Shown here one piece after another: positions 1 to 9,809 of a stretch of DNA of 23,411 nucleotides. The translations under genes were made by a program, and so were the position numbers. This stretch comes from an uncultured Neomegalonema sp. (lineage in GTDB: Bacteria; Pseudomonadota; Alphaproteobacteria; Rhodobacterales; Rhodobacteraceae). Location of the stretch: assembly GCA_937927905.1 (NCBI GenBank), contig CALFWP010000179.1, positions 1-23,411 on the forward strand. The letters are read 5' to 3'. How positions within the stretch are numbered: position 1 is the stretch's first letter; each line of letters starts with the position of its first letter. Under the pieces are notes generated by a model. It made no database searches. It was not told the DNA's origin and saw only the letters and a program-made list of their open reading frames with translations.

Positions 1-53
1 AGTGCTACGCGCACCACCTCTGCTCGGAATTCCTCTGTCGGTCGTGGACCCAT
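1..53 (-). CDS. IS3-family transposase OrfA, N-terminal 18 residues only
   Basis: The minus strand from 53 reads M-G-P-R-P-T-E-E-F-R-A-E-V-V-R-V-A-L and runs off the window. The T-E-E-F-R-x-E-x-V-R-x-A-L pattern is the usual opening of OrfA proteins of the IS3/IS911 type (HTH_Tnp_1 domain), which bind the IS ends and are fused to OrfB by programmed frameshifting in complete elements. An AAAGGAG ribosome binding site lies 7 bases before the ATG, which supports this start over the ATG at 60. Whether the element is intact cannot be seen. Confidence 0.72.
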   Translation of the reverse strand, partial: MGPRPTEEFRAEVVRVA

Positions 54-123
54 CTTTCATCTCCTTTGCAACACGATACGTGATCAAAGGAGCGGTACAA
101 TCCCGCGACAGGTCCAGTTTACA
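1..123 (-). mobile_element. End of an IS3-type insertion sequence (partial)
   Basis: The first 53 bases encode the start of an IS3-family OrfA transposase on the minus strand, so the element continues beyond the left edge. Reading the minus strand inwards, two places begin with the TG typical of IS3-family ends: TGTAAACTGGACC from position 123 and TGTACCGCTCC from position 99. The outer one is used as the boundary here, but the choice is not proven. The other terminus and the target duplication lie outside the window. The transposase start is seen directly; the exact terminus is inference. Confidence 0.55.
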
Positions 124-231
124 GTCGGGGGGGCCAATGCCTGACAGATCCTGGCATTCCCGCGTGCGGTTTGCGGTTATAGATCGGACTGTGTGATATT
201 TGATGTTATCGAAAGACGGGATATCCGCGAT

Positions 232-909
232 ATGACGCTCAGCCGTGACAGTTTACGAAACGACAGCTTTAAGCAGAAAATGCTGGATGAGGCACCGGGT
301 GAGATGTCTCTGATGGACGAGAACGCTTTTGAAGCCTCGCGCCGGTTTATTCTGCAAAAGGCGGCACAAACAGGGGAGCTTTGGGTTTTCGCCTACGGGT
401 CCCTGATCTGGAATCCGATTATAGAGGTAAAGGATAAACGCCCCGCACGCTTGCACGGTTACGGAAGGCGGTTTTGCGTCTGGGCACCGATCGGGCGCGG
501 TACGCCGGAATGCCCCGGGTTATGGTTGGGTTTGGATGCCGTTGAGCGAGACAACCCGCCTTGTGAGGGGATAATTTTACGTATAGATGCGGAGCAATGG
601 GACGAGGAAACGCTCATCCTGTGGCGGCGTGAGATGATTTCCGGTGTGTATATACCGGAATGGTTGCCCGTCGAGACAGAGGGCAGTGTCAAACAATGTT
701 GTGTGTTTGTCGCCAATCCCGGTCACGACCGTTATGCGGCGCGGATTTCCTGGGATCGCCAGGTAGAGGCGATTTCCCGTGCTTCGGGATCGCTCGGAAC
801 GTGCCGTTCGTATCTTGAAAGCCTGGCTGTGCATTTGCAGGAGGCCGGAATGTCCGATGTTTATATAGAGCGCCTGGCACGTGATGTTGCAGCAGTGAAA
901 TCCCCGTAG
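232..909 (+). CDS. chaC: ChaC-type gamma-glutamylcyclotransferase
   Basis: The product is 225 residues and belongs to the ChaC family, cytoplasmic enzymes that release 5-oxoproline from gamma-glutamyl compounds, typically glutathione. The substrate-loop signature W-V-F-A-Y-G-S-L-I-W-N-P lies at about residues 51-62. The family's catalytic glutamate is likely Glu134, in the segment R-R-E-M-I-S-G-V-Y. The frame is open back to a GTG at 193. The ATG at 232 is chosen because the following residues (TLSRDSLRND) resemble the N-terminus of alphaproteobacterial ChaC proteins; no strong ribosome binding site decides it, and 280 or 304 are alternatives. It converges with the CAP-domain gene, 10 bp between stop codons. 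The gene sits directly inside of an IS end but looks intact. Confidence 0.88.
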   Translation: MTLSRDSLRNDSFKQKMLDEAPGEMSLMDENAFEASRRFILQKAAQTGELWVFAYGSLIWNPIIEVKDKRPARLHGYGRRFCVWAPIGRGTPECPGLWLGLDAVERDNPPCEGIILRIDAEQWDEETLILWRREMISGVYIPEWLPVETEGSVKQCCVFVANPGHDRYAARISWDRQVEAISRASGSLGTCRSYLESLAVHLQEAGMSDVYIERLARDVAAVKSP

Positions 910-919
910 CCGCCGCTGT

Positions 920-1921
920 CTAGCCGAAAACAACCGTAACTTGAATGGTGTTGCCGTCACTGGCGGTGCCGACGCCAACCTCATCAAATTCGGGGTCCAG
1001 GATGTCGAGACCGGTCTGACTGTTGCGCCATCCGTTCAGGATATCTGTTGCAATCTGTTCGGCCTGCCATATCAGTGCACCGGATCCCCGCCAGAATCCG
1101 GCAGCAAGCCGTCCGGTCCGCGTCCGGTCCAGCCGGAAGACCTCGTCCAGAACACCCGATCCCGCAGGTTGTGCTATAAGGGATTTTTGTGCGTGGTTTC
1201 TTGAATTTAAGACAAGATTATTTTCGCTGCGCAAAGGCAGGAGACCGGCGCGTGCACGCTCCGCATTCAGTTCTTTTGCCAATACGGTTTCCAGCATAGT
1301 CAGAAAGGCGGTCAGATTTGCAGGGGCGGTCCCGAAATCCCGTTGCAACAATGCTCGATTTTCATCGGCAACAGGTGTTCCGTAGAGCATTGTGATGTAA
1401 ATCTCATCCCCGCGCATTGCAGAGCCGACACCGGCGAGTGTGTAATCGGGGCTGAACAGATTCGCGCGATGTCCCGGGCTTTCAACCCAGTTGGCCGCCG
1501 CTTTATCGGCAATATAGGATGCGCGCCAGTCCAGGGCACCTTTGCCGGACCATAGATTTTCGCCAAGTGATTGAAAGCGCCACTTTTTATCTGAAGGCAG
1601 CCTTTCGCTGAGTGTCTCACCGTCCGGGGCGACGTGATCGAAAAAATTCAGATCCTGCATTTTCCTTGAATACCGCGCGGCTGCCTGATCCAGCACCGGA
1701 TCATAGGTCAGAGGCGGCAATCCAACCCGCGCGCGTTCTTTGTTGCTCGATTGCAGAACCTGAAACCGCAAAGTTTCTATCAGTGAGGCCGGGTTTGCCG
1801 GTGCGGGTGCTCTGGCGGCGGCCTCTGCCGCAGTCAGGGTTTGCTGTTCGCGGAATATACCGGTTTGCGCCAGTGTGGAGACCGGCAGCAGCAGAAACGG
1901 GAGGGTCAGATATACTTTCAT
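920..1921 (-). CDS. Secreted protein with two tandem CAP (SCP/PR1-like) domains
   Basis: The product is 333 residues. Residues 1-19 form a signal peptide (hydrophobic run ending S-T-L-A-Q), so export to the periplasm or beyond is expected. The first CAP domain spans about 53-183 and keeps the expected pocket residues: His96 in F-F-D-H-V, Glu121 in L-G-E-N-L-W, and His151 in S-P-G-H-R-A-N-L. A second CAP-like repeat follows at about 207-333: it repeats the N-x-E-R-A-R-x-G-L-x-P-L opening and ends in V-G-V-G-T-A plus a beta strand, but the G-H-R signature is replaced by S-Q-T-G-L-D-I and the first His is gone. Bacterial CAP proteins have no single known function. It lies 68 bp downstream of recR on the same strand and has a GGATAGGT ribosome binding site next to the ATG. 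Confidence 0.85.
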   Translation of the reverse strand: MKVYLTLPFLLLPVSTLAQTGIFREQQTLTAAEAAARAPAPANPASLIETLRFQVLQSSNKERARVGLPPLTYDPVLDQAAARYSRKMQDLNFFDHVAPDGETLSERLPSDKKWRFQSLGENLWSGKGALDWRASYIADKAAANWVESPGHRANLFSPDYTLAGVGSAMRGDEIYITMLYGTPVADENRALLQRDFGTAPANLTAFLTMLETVLAKELNAERARAGLLPLRSENNLVLNSRNHAQKSLIAQPAGSGVLDEVFRLDRTRTGRLAAGFWRGSGALIWQAEQIATDILNGWRNSQTGLDILDPEFDEVGVGTASDGNTIQVTVVFG

Positions 1922-1989
1922 ACCTATCCGGAATATAATCTATCATGGCGGCTGTGTGGCAATGCTGATCACATTTGCGATGAGGGTGC

Positions 1990-2604
1990 TCAGAAATCCT
2001 TACGCTGCCGGAATGCGGCAGAGATTGTCCCGTCATCCAGGTAATCCAATTCGCCGCCGATGGGCACTCCTTGCGCCAGACCGGACACGGAGACGCCGCA
2101 TCCCTCAAGTGCCTCGGCAATGTAATAGGCTGTGGTCTGACCGTCGACTGTGGCATTCATGGCCAGAACAACCTCCGTGACCACCGGATCACACGCTCGC
2201 CGCGTCAGGCGGGGGATGCCCAGATCATCCGGCCCCACACCGTCCAGAGCCGACAGCACCCCGCCCAGCACATGATACCGGCCTTTAAAGGCCCCCGCGC
2301 GCTCCAGCGCCCAGAGGTCGCCAGCCTGTTCCACGACACAAATTACATCCGATTTGCGGTCTGCATCGCAGCAGATGGAACACGGATCGCGGGTATCCAC
2401 GGCACCGCAGACACTGCATTCCGTCACCTTTTCCGCGACTTCTGCCATGGCTTTTGCCAGCGGATCCAGCAACATATCGCGGTTTTTTATAAGGTGCAGT
2501 GCCGCACGCCTTCCGGAACGCGGCCCGAGGCCTGGCAGTTTGGACATCAGATCAATCAGGCGCTGTATCTCGTCGCCGGTCCGGTTTGTCGTCACAGGGG
2601 CCAT
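1990..2604 (-). CDS. recR: Recombination mediator protein RecR
   Basis: RecR acts with RecO (and RecF) to load RecA on SSB-coated single-stranded DNA at gaps. The product is 204 residues, normal for the family. Visible in order: a helix-hairpin-helix segment (about 20-40, L-P-G-L-G-P-R-S), a four-cysteine zinc finger (Cys63, Cys66, Cys75, Cys78/79), and a Toprim domain from about 86 (V-V-E-Q-A-G-D-L) to the C-terminal G-G-E-L-D-Y-L-D-D-G-T block. The frame stays open upstream to 2964, but that part runs antisense through a tRNA gene, so the start is placed at 2604, where family similarity begins; ATG 2646 is a weaker alternative. Neither has a clear ribosome binding site. The usual dnaX and ybaB partners are absent from the window. 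Confidence 0.93.
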   Translation of the reverse strand: MAPVTTNRTGDEIQRLIDLMSKLPGLGPRSGRRAALHLIKNRDMLLDPLAKAMAEVAEKVTECSVCGAVDTRDPCSICCDADRKSDVICVVEQAGDLWALERAGAFKGRYHVLGGVLSALDGVGPDDLGIPRLTRRACDPVVTEVVLAMNATVDGQTTAYYIAEALEGCGVSVSGLAQGVPIGGELDYLDDGTISAAFRQRKDF

Positions 2605-2766
2605 CGCTTTTATAATGCCGGTTATGGCGGTGATATGCCTGACCATATTGTGTACAAGTCTGTCAAATCCAGTGTCAGCCGTTCGCGGAAACGAGATGCT
2701 CCGCCTCTGCTTTTCGCTTTGTTCAGTGTCCGGGAAAAATACTTCGTAAATCTTTGCTCTAAGCGC

Positions 2767-2794
2767 TTGAAACGCGCCGAGCAGACGGTTAAGT
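2767..2794 (+). promoter_or_regulatory. Putative sigma-70-type promoter for tRNA-Gln
   Basis: TTGAAA at 2767-2772 and TTAAGT at 2789-2794 are separated by 16 bases (TAAGTA one base further gives 17). Transcription would start near 2801, just before the tRNA at 2809. Found by eye only; the -10 box is a weak match. Confidence 0.4.
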
Positions 2795-2808
2795 AAGCCA
2801 AGCGCTGT

Positions 2809-2884
2809 TGGGGCGTAGCTTAGCTGGTAAAGCAGCGGTTTTTGGTACCGAAGAGCGCAGGTTCGAATCCTGCCGCCCCAGCCA
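2809..2884 (+). tRNA. tRNA-Gln (anticodon UUG)
   Basis: A full cloverleaf of 76 nt with encoded CCA can be folded. The acceptor TGGGGCG pairs with CGCCCCA, followed by discriminator G and CCA. The D arm is GCTT/AAGC with loop AGCTGGTA; the T arm is GCAGG/CCTGC with loop TTCGAAT. The anticodon loop TTTTGGT puts TTG at positions 34-36, reading glutamine CAA (and CAG by wobble). The U1-A72 start of the acceptor is typical of bacterial tRNA-Gln. The first anticodon-stem pair (27-43) is a G-A mismatch. The gene stands alone between recR and the MotA-like gene. Confidence 0.96.
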
Positions 2885-3201
2885 TACATCCGTAAATTGC
2901 TGTGTTCCCGGCGCCGTATTCCACGCACATAGTCTGATTCTTGTGCGAATGCTTTGTGTGCCACCGCTTTGTTTCATGCGCATACCGTAACAGCCGGTCC
3001 CGTACTGCTAAACTTGCGGTGCATTATTCTTTGTATTTTCCCGCACGGATTGATTGTGAATAGTGACGTTAGCCTGTTGCTTGTATCCCGCTGCCGGGGT
3101 GTTGCAGTGCCACATCTGTACGTATTTTTGAAATTAAACTGTTATTTTTTATAACATACGGGAATAAACTTGTGTCGTTACCGTCTGAGAAAGGACTGTT
3201 G
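2885..3201. other. Intergenic region between tRNA-Gln and the MotA-like gene
   Basis: About 317 bp with no convincing coding frame on either strand; it is visibly more A+T-rich towards its right end. No terminator with a clear T-run was found behind the tRNA. The only recognisable element is the promoter-like pair at 3128-3155. Open frames here lack ribosome binding sites and recognisable sequence. Confidence 0.6.
3128..3155 (+). promoter_or_regulatory. Putative sigma-70-type promoter of the MotA-like/OmpA-like operon
   Basis: TTGAAA at 3128-3133 and TATAAC at 3150-3155 are separated by 16 bases, which would place the start near 3162 and give a leader of about 40 nt before the ATG at 3202. 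The -10 region is also the right arm of a small inverted repeat, GTTAT-N5-ATAAC (3141-3155). Seen by eye, not tested. Confidence 0.5.
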
Positions 3202-4371
3202 ATGAGCCAGCGTATGGGCGGCCATTTCCGGCAAGCGGTCAGCGTGACGCGTCCGTCGCGCACTGCTGTCTATATGTTCGGGTTTCTTCTGATTGTGGCT
3301 GTTGTAGGATTTTTGCTGTTTCAGTCGATTCGTACGGTTTTCACAGCCAATCCATGGCTGAACGGTCTGATTTTATTCGTGCTGATGGTCGGCATCGGTT
3401 ACACGTTCTGGCAGGTCAGCCGTCTGAACCGTTGTGTAGAATGGATTGAGGCGTTTATTGCAGAGCGCCCCGGTTTTGAAACGATCGAACCGCCGAAGCT
3501 GCTGGCGTCCATGGCCGGAATGCTGCGCGACCGTGAAAGCCGCCGCAGCCTGAGTGCTTCTACCGTAAGGGCCATTCTCGACTCGATTGCAACACGTCTG
3601 GACGAGGCTCGCGATATCGCGCGCTATGCCGCAAACCTGCTGATATTTCTGGGTCTGCTCGGGACGTTCTGGGGCCTTTCGATTACGGTTCCTGCCATTG
3701 TTGCCACGGTGCAGGACCTTGCGCCGGGTGCCAATGAGAGCGGCGCCAGCACAATTTCACGTCTGATTGATAATCTCGGTGATCAGTTGGAGGGGCTGGG
3801 TACTGCCTTTGCCTCGTCGCTGCTGGGGCTGGCCGGATCTCTGATTGTCGGATTTCTGGAGATTATGGCGGGGCATGCGCAAAACCGGTTTTACCGTGAA
3901 TTGGAAGAGGCGCTTTCGCAGATCACCCATGTTGCGCGCGGGGAAAGCGGCCCTGAGCATATTTCTGGGTCCATTGCCCGCACTGCCGAGGCAATGGAGG
4001 ATCTGGTCGCTGTGATGAACGAAGATTATGAGCGCGCGGCGCAGACTCATGTATTGTTAGAGGGCACTGCTGCGCAGCTTGCGACAGTCACTAAAAACTA
4101 TGAGACCGGAAAATCAGCACTCATGCATCTTTCGGGTTCCCAGGATGCGTTGCGGCTTGCCTTGCTGGAGGCAACTGAGCGGAACAAGGGCGTGCTTGGC
4201 GGTATGGATGAGGCGACGCGGAACCGCATCCAAAGCATCGACACGCATATGTTGCGCCTCATTGAAGAGCTGACAGCGGGCAGGGCGGAGTATACAAATG
4301 AAATGCGTAAGGAGATTCAGCAACTTGGTCGTGTGATCGAAGCGGCGGCACGGGGTGAGTTGGGCGGATGA
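3202..4371 (+). CDS. MotA/TolQ/ExbB-like inner-membrane channel protein
   Basis: The product is 389 residues with membrane segments at about 22-42, 52-72, 143-165 and 199-220. The third and fourth (F-L-G-L-L-G-T-F-W-G-L-S and G-L-G-T-A-F-A-S-S-L-L-G-L-A-G) match the paired helices of MotA/TolQ/ExbB stators, which form a proton path with a partner carrying a membrane Asp. After residue 230 comes a hydrophilic, probably helical tail of about 160 residues, longer than in TolQ or ExbB. The ATG at 3202 is preferred to the in-frame GTG at 3172 because AAAGGA lies 6 bases before it. The next gene encodes a MotB-like partner, so the two probably form one energised envelope complex. No flagellar or Tol genes are nearby, so a flagellar role is not supported. 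Confidence 0.85.
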   Translation: MSQRMGGHFRQAVSVTRPSRTAVYMFGFLLIVAVVGFLLFQSIRTVFTANPWLNGLILFVLMVGIGYTFWQVSRLNRCVEWIEAFIAERPGFETIEPPKLLASMAGMLRDRESRRSLSASTVRAILDSIATRLDEARDIARYAANLLIFLGLLGTFWGLSITVPAIVATVQDLAPGANESGASTISRLIDNLGDQLEGLGTAFASSLLGLAGSLIVGFLEIMAGHAQNRFYRELEEALSQITHVARGESGPEHISGSIARTAEAMEDLVAVMNEDYERAAQTHVLLEGTAAQLATVTKNYETGKSALMHLSGSQDALRLALLEATERNKGVLGGMDEATRNRIQSIDTHMLRLIEELTAGRAEYTNEMRKEIQQLGRVIEAAARGELGG

Positions 4372-4438
4372 ATACAGTATATCCGTCCCCGCTTTTGATG
4401 TTGCCCAGCGTACCTGTTTTTATCCCTGGTGTTCTCTG

Positions 4439-6061
4439 ATGGCGTTGCGCCGCCGTTCACCGGACGGGCTGGGCGGAGCGATCTGGCCCGGTTTCGTCGA
4501 TGCTATGACCGCCATGCTGCTGGTACTGACTTTTGTTTTGTCGATTTTTATGATCACGCAGTATTTTCTGCGGGAGACGATTACGGGACAGGAAAACCGG
4601 ATCGTCGAACAGGAAGAATCCCTGGTTCAGCAACAGGAGGCATTGCAGCAACAGGAAGTGGTGTTGCAGGAACAAAAAGAGGTTCTTCAGGAACAGGAAG
4701 ATGTTTTGGAGGAAAAGGAACGTACACTGGATACACTGACCTCGCGCCTCGATTCCCTGTCCGACCTGTTATCACTGGAACGGACCGAAAAAGAAAACCT
4801 TACTACCGAGGGCACTCGCCTGCGTGCATCTCTGGCGTCTCTTACTCAGGAGAAAGAGGCTGCCGATGCCCGCGTGGTCTCCTTGCAGGAAAGTCTCACA
4901 GCCTCCGAAGAACGCCGCGCTAATCTTGATGAGGCGTTGAATGCGGAAAGACTTGCGCTGGAAAAACAAAAAGCTGAAACCGGTGCGCTTCAGGCTCTGA
5001 CAGCCGGTCTGGAGGCCGAAGCCAAAGAAAATATTACCAGGCTTGACGACATCGAGCGCGATCTTGCCCGCGCAACCGAAGCGTTGACCGAGGCCGAGTC
5101 ACAAAAGCTGCTTGAACAGGAGGCCGCAAAAGCGATGCGTGCGCGGCTTGAGACCTCCGAGGCGGCAATGACGGCTCTCGAGCTGGAATTGGACCAGCGT
5201 CGCGCCGATGCCGAGGAAACGTTGACATTGCTGGCCGCTGCCAACATCGCGCAGGAAAAGCTGAATGCCGATATTACTGAACGCGATGATGCGCTGACCG
5301 AAAGGCAGGCTTTACTTGATGTTGCCCGCTCTGAACTGGCCACGGTAGAAAAGGCATCCGAAAAAGATCAGCGGCAGGTGGCTCTGCTGAATGAGCAAAC
5401 CCGTGAATTGCGGGCGCAATTGCGCTCTCTGGAAGACCGGTTGGTGACAAGCGAAGATGCCCGGGATACTGCGGAATCGGCTGCCGAAGAGCGCGGCGAG
5501 GAAATTGCGCTTCTGGGTACCCGCCTGAATGCGGCACTGGCAGAGCGTAACTCCGCTTTGGAGGCAAACCGCGCTTTGCTGGAGGCGCAGGTGGACGAGC
5601 TGGAAGGATTCCGGTCTGAATTTTTCGGACAGATCCGCAAGCTTTTGGGCGGGCGTGATGAGATTAAAATTGTCGGTGACCGCTTTGTCTTTCAATCCGA
5701 GGTTCTGTTTGAGGCGGCCTCTGCGGAACTGGCCGAAGAGGGCAGGGTGGAACTGGGCAAGTTTGCCGGTATATTGAATGATATTGCCGGTGATATACCG
5801 GACGATCTGAACTGGATTTTGAGAATTGACGGGCATACCGACCGCCGCCCGATACGCAACAGCACGCTTTATCCTGATAACTGGGCGCTCAGCCAGGCCC
5901 GTGCTTTATCCGTTGCACAATACCTGATCCGCGAACACGATGTCCCTCCGGGTCGCCTTGCACCCACTGGATTCGGCGAGTTTCAGCCCATTGATGACGG
6001 GGATACCCCGCAGGCTTTTGCGCGAAACCGCCGGATTGAATTGAAGCTGACAGAGCGCTGA
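4439..6061 (+). CDS. MotB-like coiled-coil protein with C-terminal OmpA peptidoglycan-binding domain
   Basis: The product is 540 residues. A single membrane helix (about 17-43) opens with W-P-G-F-V-D21-A-M, the place where MotB-type stators carry the proton-binding aspartate. A long Glu/Gln/Ala-rich coiled coil runs from about 45 to 400. Residues 418-540 are an OmpA-like domain with I-D-G-H-T-D, N-W-x-L-S-x-A-R-A and a closing N-R-R-I-E-L, all expected for binding peptidoglycan. The protein probably spans the periplasm as a strut from the channel protein to the wall. The frame is open upstream to a GTG at 4355 that would overlap the previous gene by 17 bp; ATG 4439 is chosen because family-like sequence (M-A-L-R-R-R) starts there. 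Its stop is only 5 bp from the stop of the convergent M23 gene. Confidence 0.87.
   Translation: MALRRRSPDGLGGAIWPGFVDAMTAMLLVLTFVLSIFMITQYFLRETITGQENRIVEQEESLVQQQEALQQQEVVLQEQKEVLQEQEDVLEEKERTLDTLTSRLDSLSDLLSLERTEKENLTTEGTRLRASLASLTQEKEAADARVVSLQESLTASEERRANLDEALNAERLALEKQKAETGALQALTAGLEAEAKENITRLDDIERDLARATEALTEAESQKLLEQEAAKAMRARLETSEAAMTALELELDQRRADAEETLTLLAAANIAQEKLNADITERDDALTERQALLDVARSELATVEKASEKDQRQVALLNEQTRELRAQLRSLEDRLVTSEDARDTAESAAEERGEEIALLGTRLNAALAERNSALEANRALLEAQVDELEGFRSEFFGQIRKLLGGRDEIKIVGDRFVFQSEVLFEAASAELAEEGRVELGKFAGILNDIAGDIPDDLNWILRIDGHTDRRPIRNSTLYPDNWALSQARALSVAQYLIREHDVPPGRLAPTGFGEFQPIDDGDTPQAFARNRRIELKLTER
4607..4732 (+). repeat. 21-bp periodic repeat encoding a heptad coiled coil
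   Basis: Codons 57-98 of the OmpA-domain protein form six heptads, each with Leu in the same place (Leu62, 69, 76, 83, 90, 97) and mostly Gln/Glu between (Q-Q-E-x-L pattern). The DNA is correspondingly periodic at 21 bp, with recurring CAGGAA/CAACAG units. It is a degenerate in-frame repeat, likely grown by duplication. Confidence 0.7.
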
Positions 6062-6066
6062 GAACT

Positions 6067-7113
6067 TTATTCTTTGATCTTTTCGGAGGCCGGTTGAATT
6101 GGCTTGGCAGGTAGGGTGAATGCGACTGATCTTTTGCCGATTTCTTCCCCGCCGCGATAAAACGCAAAGCGTCCTTCATAATCGCCCGCAGGCCAGTGTC
6201 CGAGAGATACATCCGCGGGTTCGACGCCGATATTGGCGATGAAGATCGTCTTGTCTTCTACGATTTCAAAGCGTTCGCTGGCGATAATTTTGTCCTCTGG
6301 TGCAAAGGCGGTAAAGCGCAGGGTATCGCCCTTTTTGACGCCCATCAGATGTGCCCAAATGTAGAATGGTGCATAGGCATCATCCGTATTTTCCGGCAAA
6401 TTTCCGGTCTTGACCGCTTCAATCCCCGGAAAATCCTGCGTAACCCCGAACCCGAGAACGGCACTTTCGGCATAAAACATATCAATAGATGCGTCCCAGA
6501 GTGATCCGGCGGCTTCGGCTTCGCACCCCGTCGGACTGACCCCGATAAACGGATCAATTGTCGCGTTCCGGGCACGGATGGCGTAATGCAGATGCGGATA
6601 GCTGGTGCCGCCAGATGAGCCGATATCGCCGATCGGCTGTCCGGCTTTTACACGCTCGCCTTTGCGCACGCTGATACTGTCCTCTGCAAGATGACAGTAT
6701 TGCGAGACCCAGCCGCCTCCGTGATCAATCATGACTGCATTGCCGCAATCAAGGGCATGATATGCCCCTTCCTCAAAATCGTGATCAGGTCTGTTGTTAA
6801 TGACCTGCACCACCTTTCCTGACGCGGTGGCCAGGGCGGAAAAGGGCCGCTTTAATGCTGCGCGGTTGCGCAGGCGGAAATCAGTGCCCTGGTGGTTGTT
6901 ATAGGCCAGCGGACCGCAAGTGAAATCCTTTGCCTCCTCACCAGGTTCCATATCGACGTAGTTTTGAATGAAGCAATCTTTACCCAAAACGCAATCGACC
7001 GGCATCCCCAGTTTGATCGGCTCGAGGCCGGAGGGGATGGGCGCAGTCGCAGGAAGGAATAAGATTGCGCCAAGCGTAAACATGGCAATTTTTGCAATAT
7101 ATGAATATGTCAT
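6067..7113 (-). CDS. Exported M23 (LytM-type) peptidase
   Basis: The product is 348 residues. It opens with an N-terminal hydrophobic segment (about 6-26, signal peptide or anchor). The M23 domain follows at about 70-195 with the zinc motif H74-x3-D78, the central His141 (Q-Y-C-H-L) and the H174-x-H176 motif, all needed for a Gly-Gly-type or D,D-endopeptidase. The site therefore looks active, unlike the LytM-domain activators such as EnvC that lack these residues. A C-terminal beta-rich region of about 140 residues has no recognised identity. The ATG at 7113 is chosen over the longer frame (to 7209) because it has AAGGTGG 5 bases upstream and begins the hydrophobic segment. The likely role is cutting peptidoglycan cross-links; the target bond is unknown. 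Confidence 0.87.
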   Translation of the reverse strand: MTYSYIAKIAMFTLGAILFLPATAPIPSGLEPIKLGMPVDCVLGKDCFIQNYVDMEPGEEAKDFTCGPLAYNNHQGTDFRLRNRAALKRPFSALATASGKVVQVINNRPDHDFEEGAYHALDCGNAVMIDHGGGWVSQYCHLAEDSISVRKGERVKAGQPIGDIGSSGGTSYPHLHYAIRARNATIDPFIGVSPTGCEAEAAGSLWDASIDMFYAESAVLGFGVTQDFPGIEAVKTGNLPENTDDAYAPFYIWAHLMGVKKGDTLRFTAFAPEDKIIASERFEIVEDKTIFIANIGVEPADVSLGHWPAGDYEGRFAFYRGGEEIGKRSVAFTLPAKPIQPASEKIKE

Positions 7114-7221
7114 CGCCGCCACCTTCTGCTTGGGACAGTAGAGCAAAAGATCACGGAATGCGGTTAATTTGCCGTTATCGGTGCCCGGCGGCGGGCTTGG
7201 GCAGATCAAAGGTTTGTTATG

Positions 7222-7247
7222 AAAAAGGCCCCGGGTTTCCGGAGCCT
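7222..7247 (-). terminator. Intrinsic terminator behind clpA
   Basis: Read on the minus strand, a 9-bp GC-rich stem (AGGCTCCGG / CCGGGGCCT, one G-U pair) with a loop of about 4 nt is followed directly by TTTTT. It starts 16 bp after the clpA stop and separates clpA from the M23 gene. Confidence 0.85.
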
Positions 7248-7263
7248 GTTCTCTTATCTTTCC

Positions 7264-9603
<2,340 letters not shown>

Positions 9604-9809
9604 AGTGACCCTCCTCTTGGGACCGGGACCATGGCGCCATTGCCATACATACCGATCCTCTGGCTGCCCGATTCAAAGTGTGTTTCCTGAACCTTTTCTC
9701 AAGTTCAGCACGTCACACAACGCGCGTCACGAATTTTTGTCAGGAAGTTTGAATTTCATATGAATTCCGCAAAGCAATGCGGAGATATCCACATCATATG
9801 GTGATGCTG

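Noticed and set aside
2..196. Plus-strand frame of 64 codons at the left edge
   Set aside because: It covers the IS end, resembles nothing, and opposes the transposase start, which has a good ribosome binding site.
2071..2796. 241-codon open frame antisense to recR
   Set aside because: A shadow of the conserved recR gene; sequence is not protein-like.
2605..2964. Upstream extension of the recR frame, and another minus-strand frame at 2789-2983
   Set aside because: Both read antisense through the tRNA-Gln gene and give the well-known false peptide (R-Q-D-S-N-L-R-S and similar) seen when tRNA genes are translated.
5312..5836. 174-codon open frame antisense to the OmpA-domain gene
   Set aside because: Opposes a strong coiled-coil/OmpA coding sequence and shows no family features.
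9604..9809. Heat-shock (RpoH) promoter in front of clpA
   Set aside because: A CTTGAG box exists on the minus strand, but nothing at the right distance resembles the alphaproteobacterial RpoH -10 box well enough.
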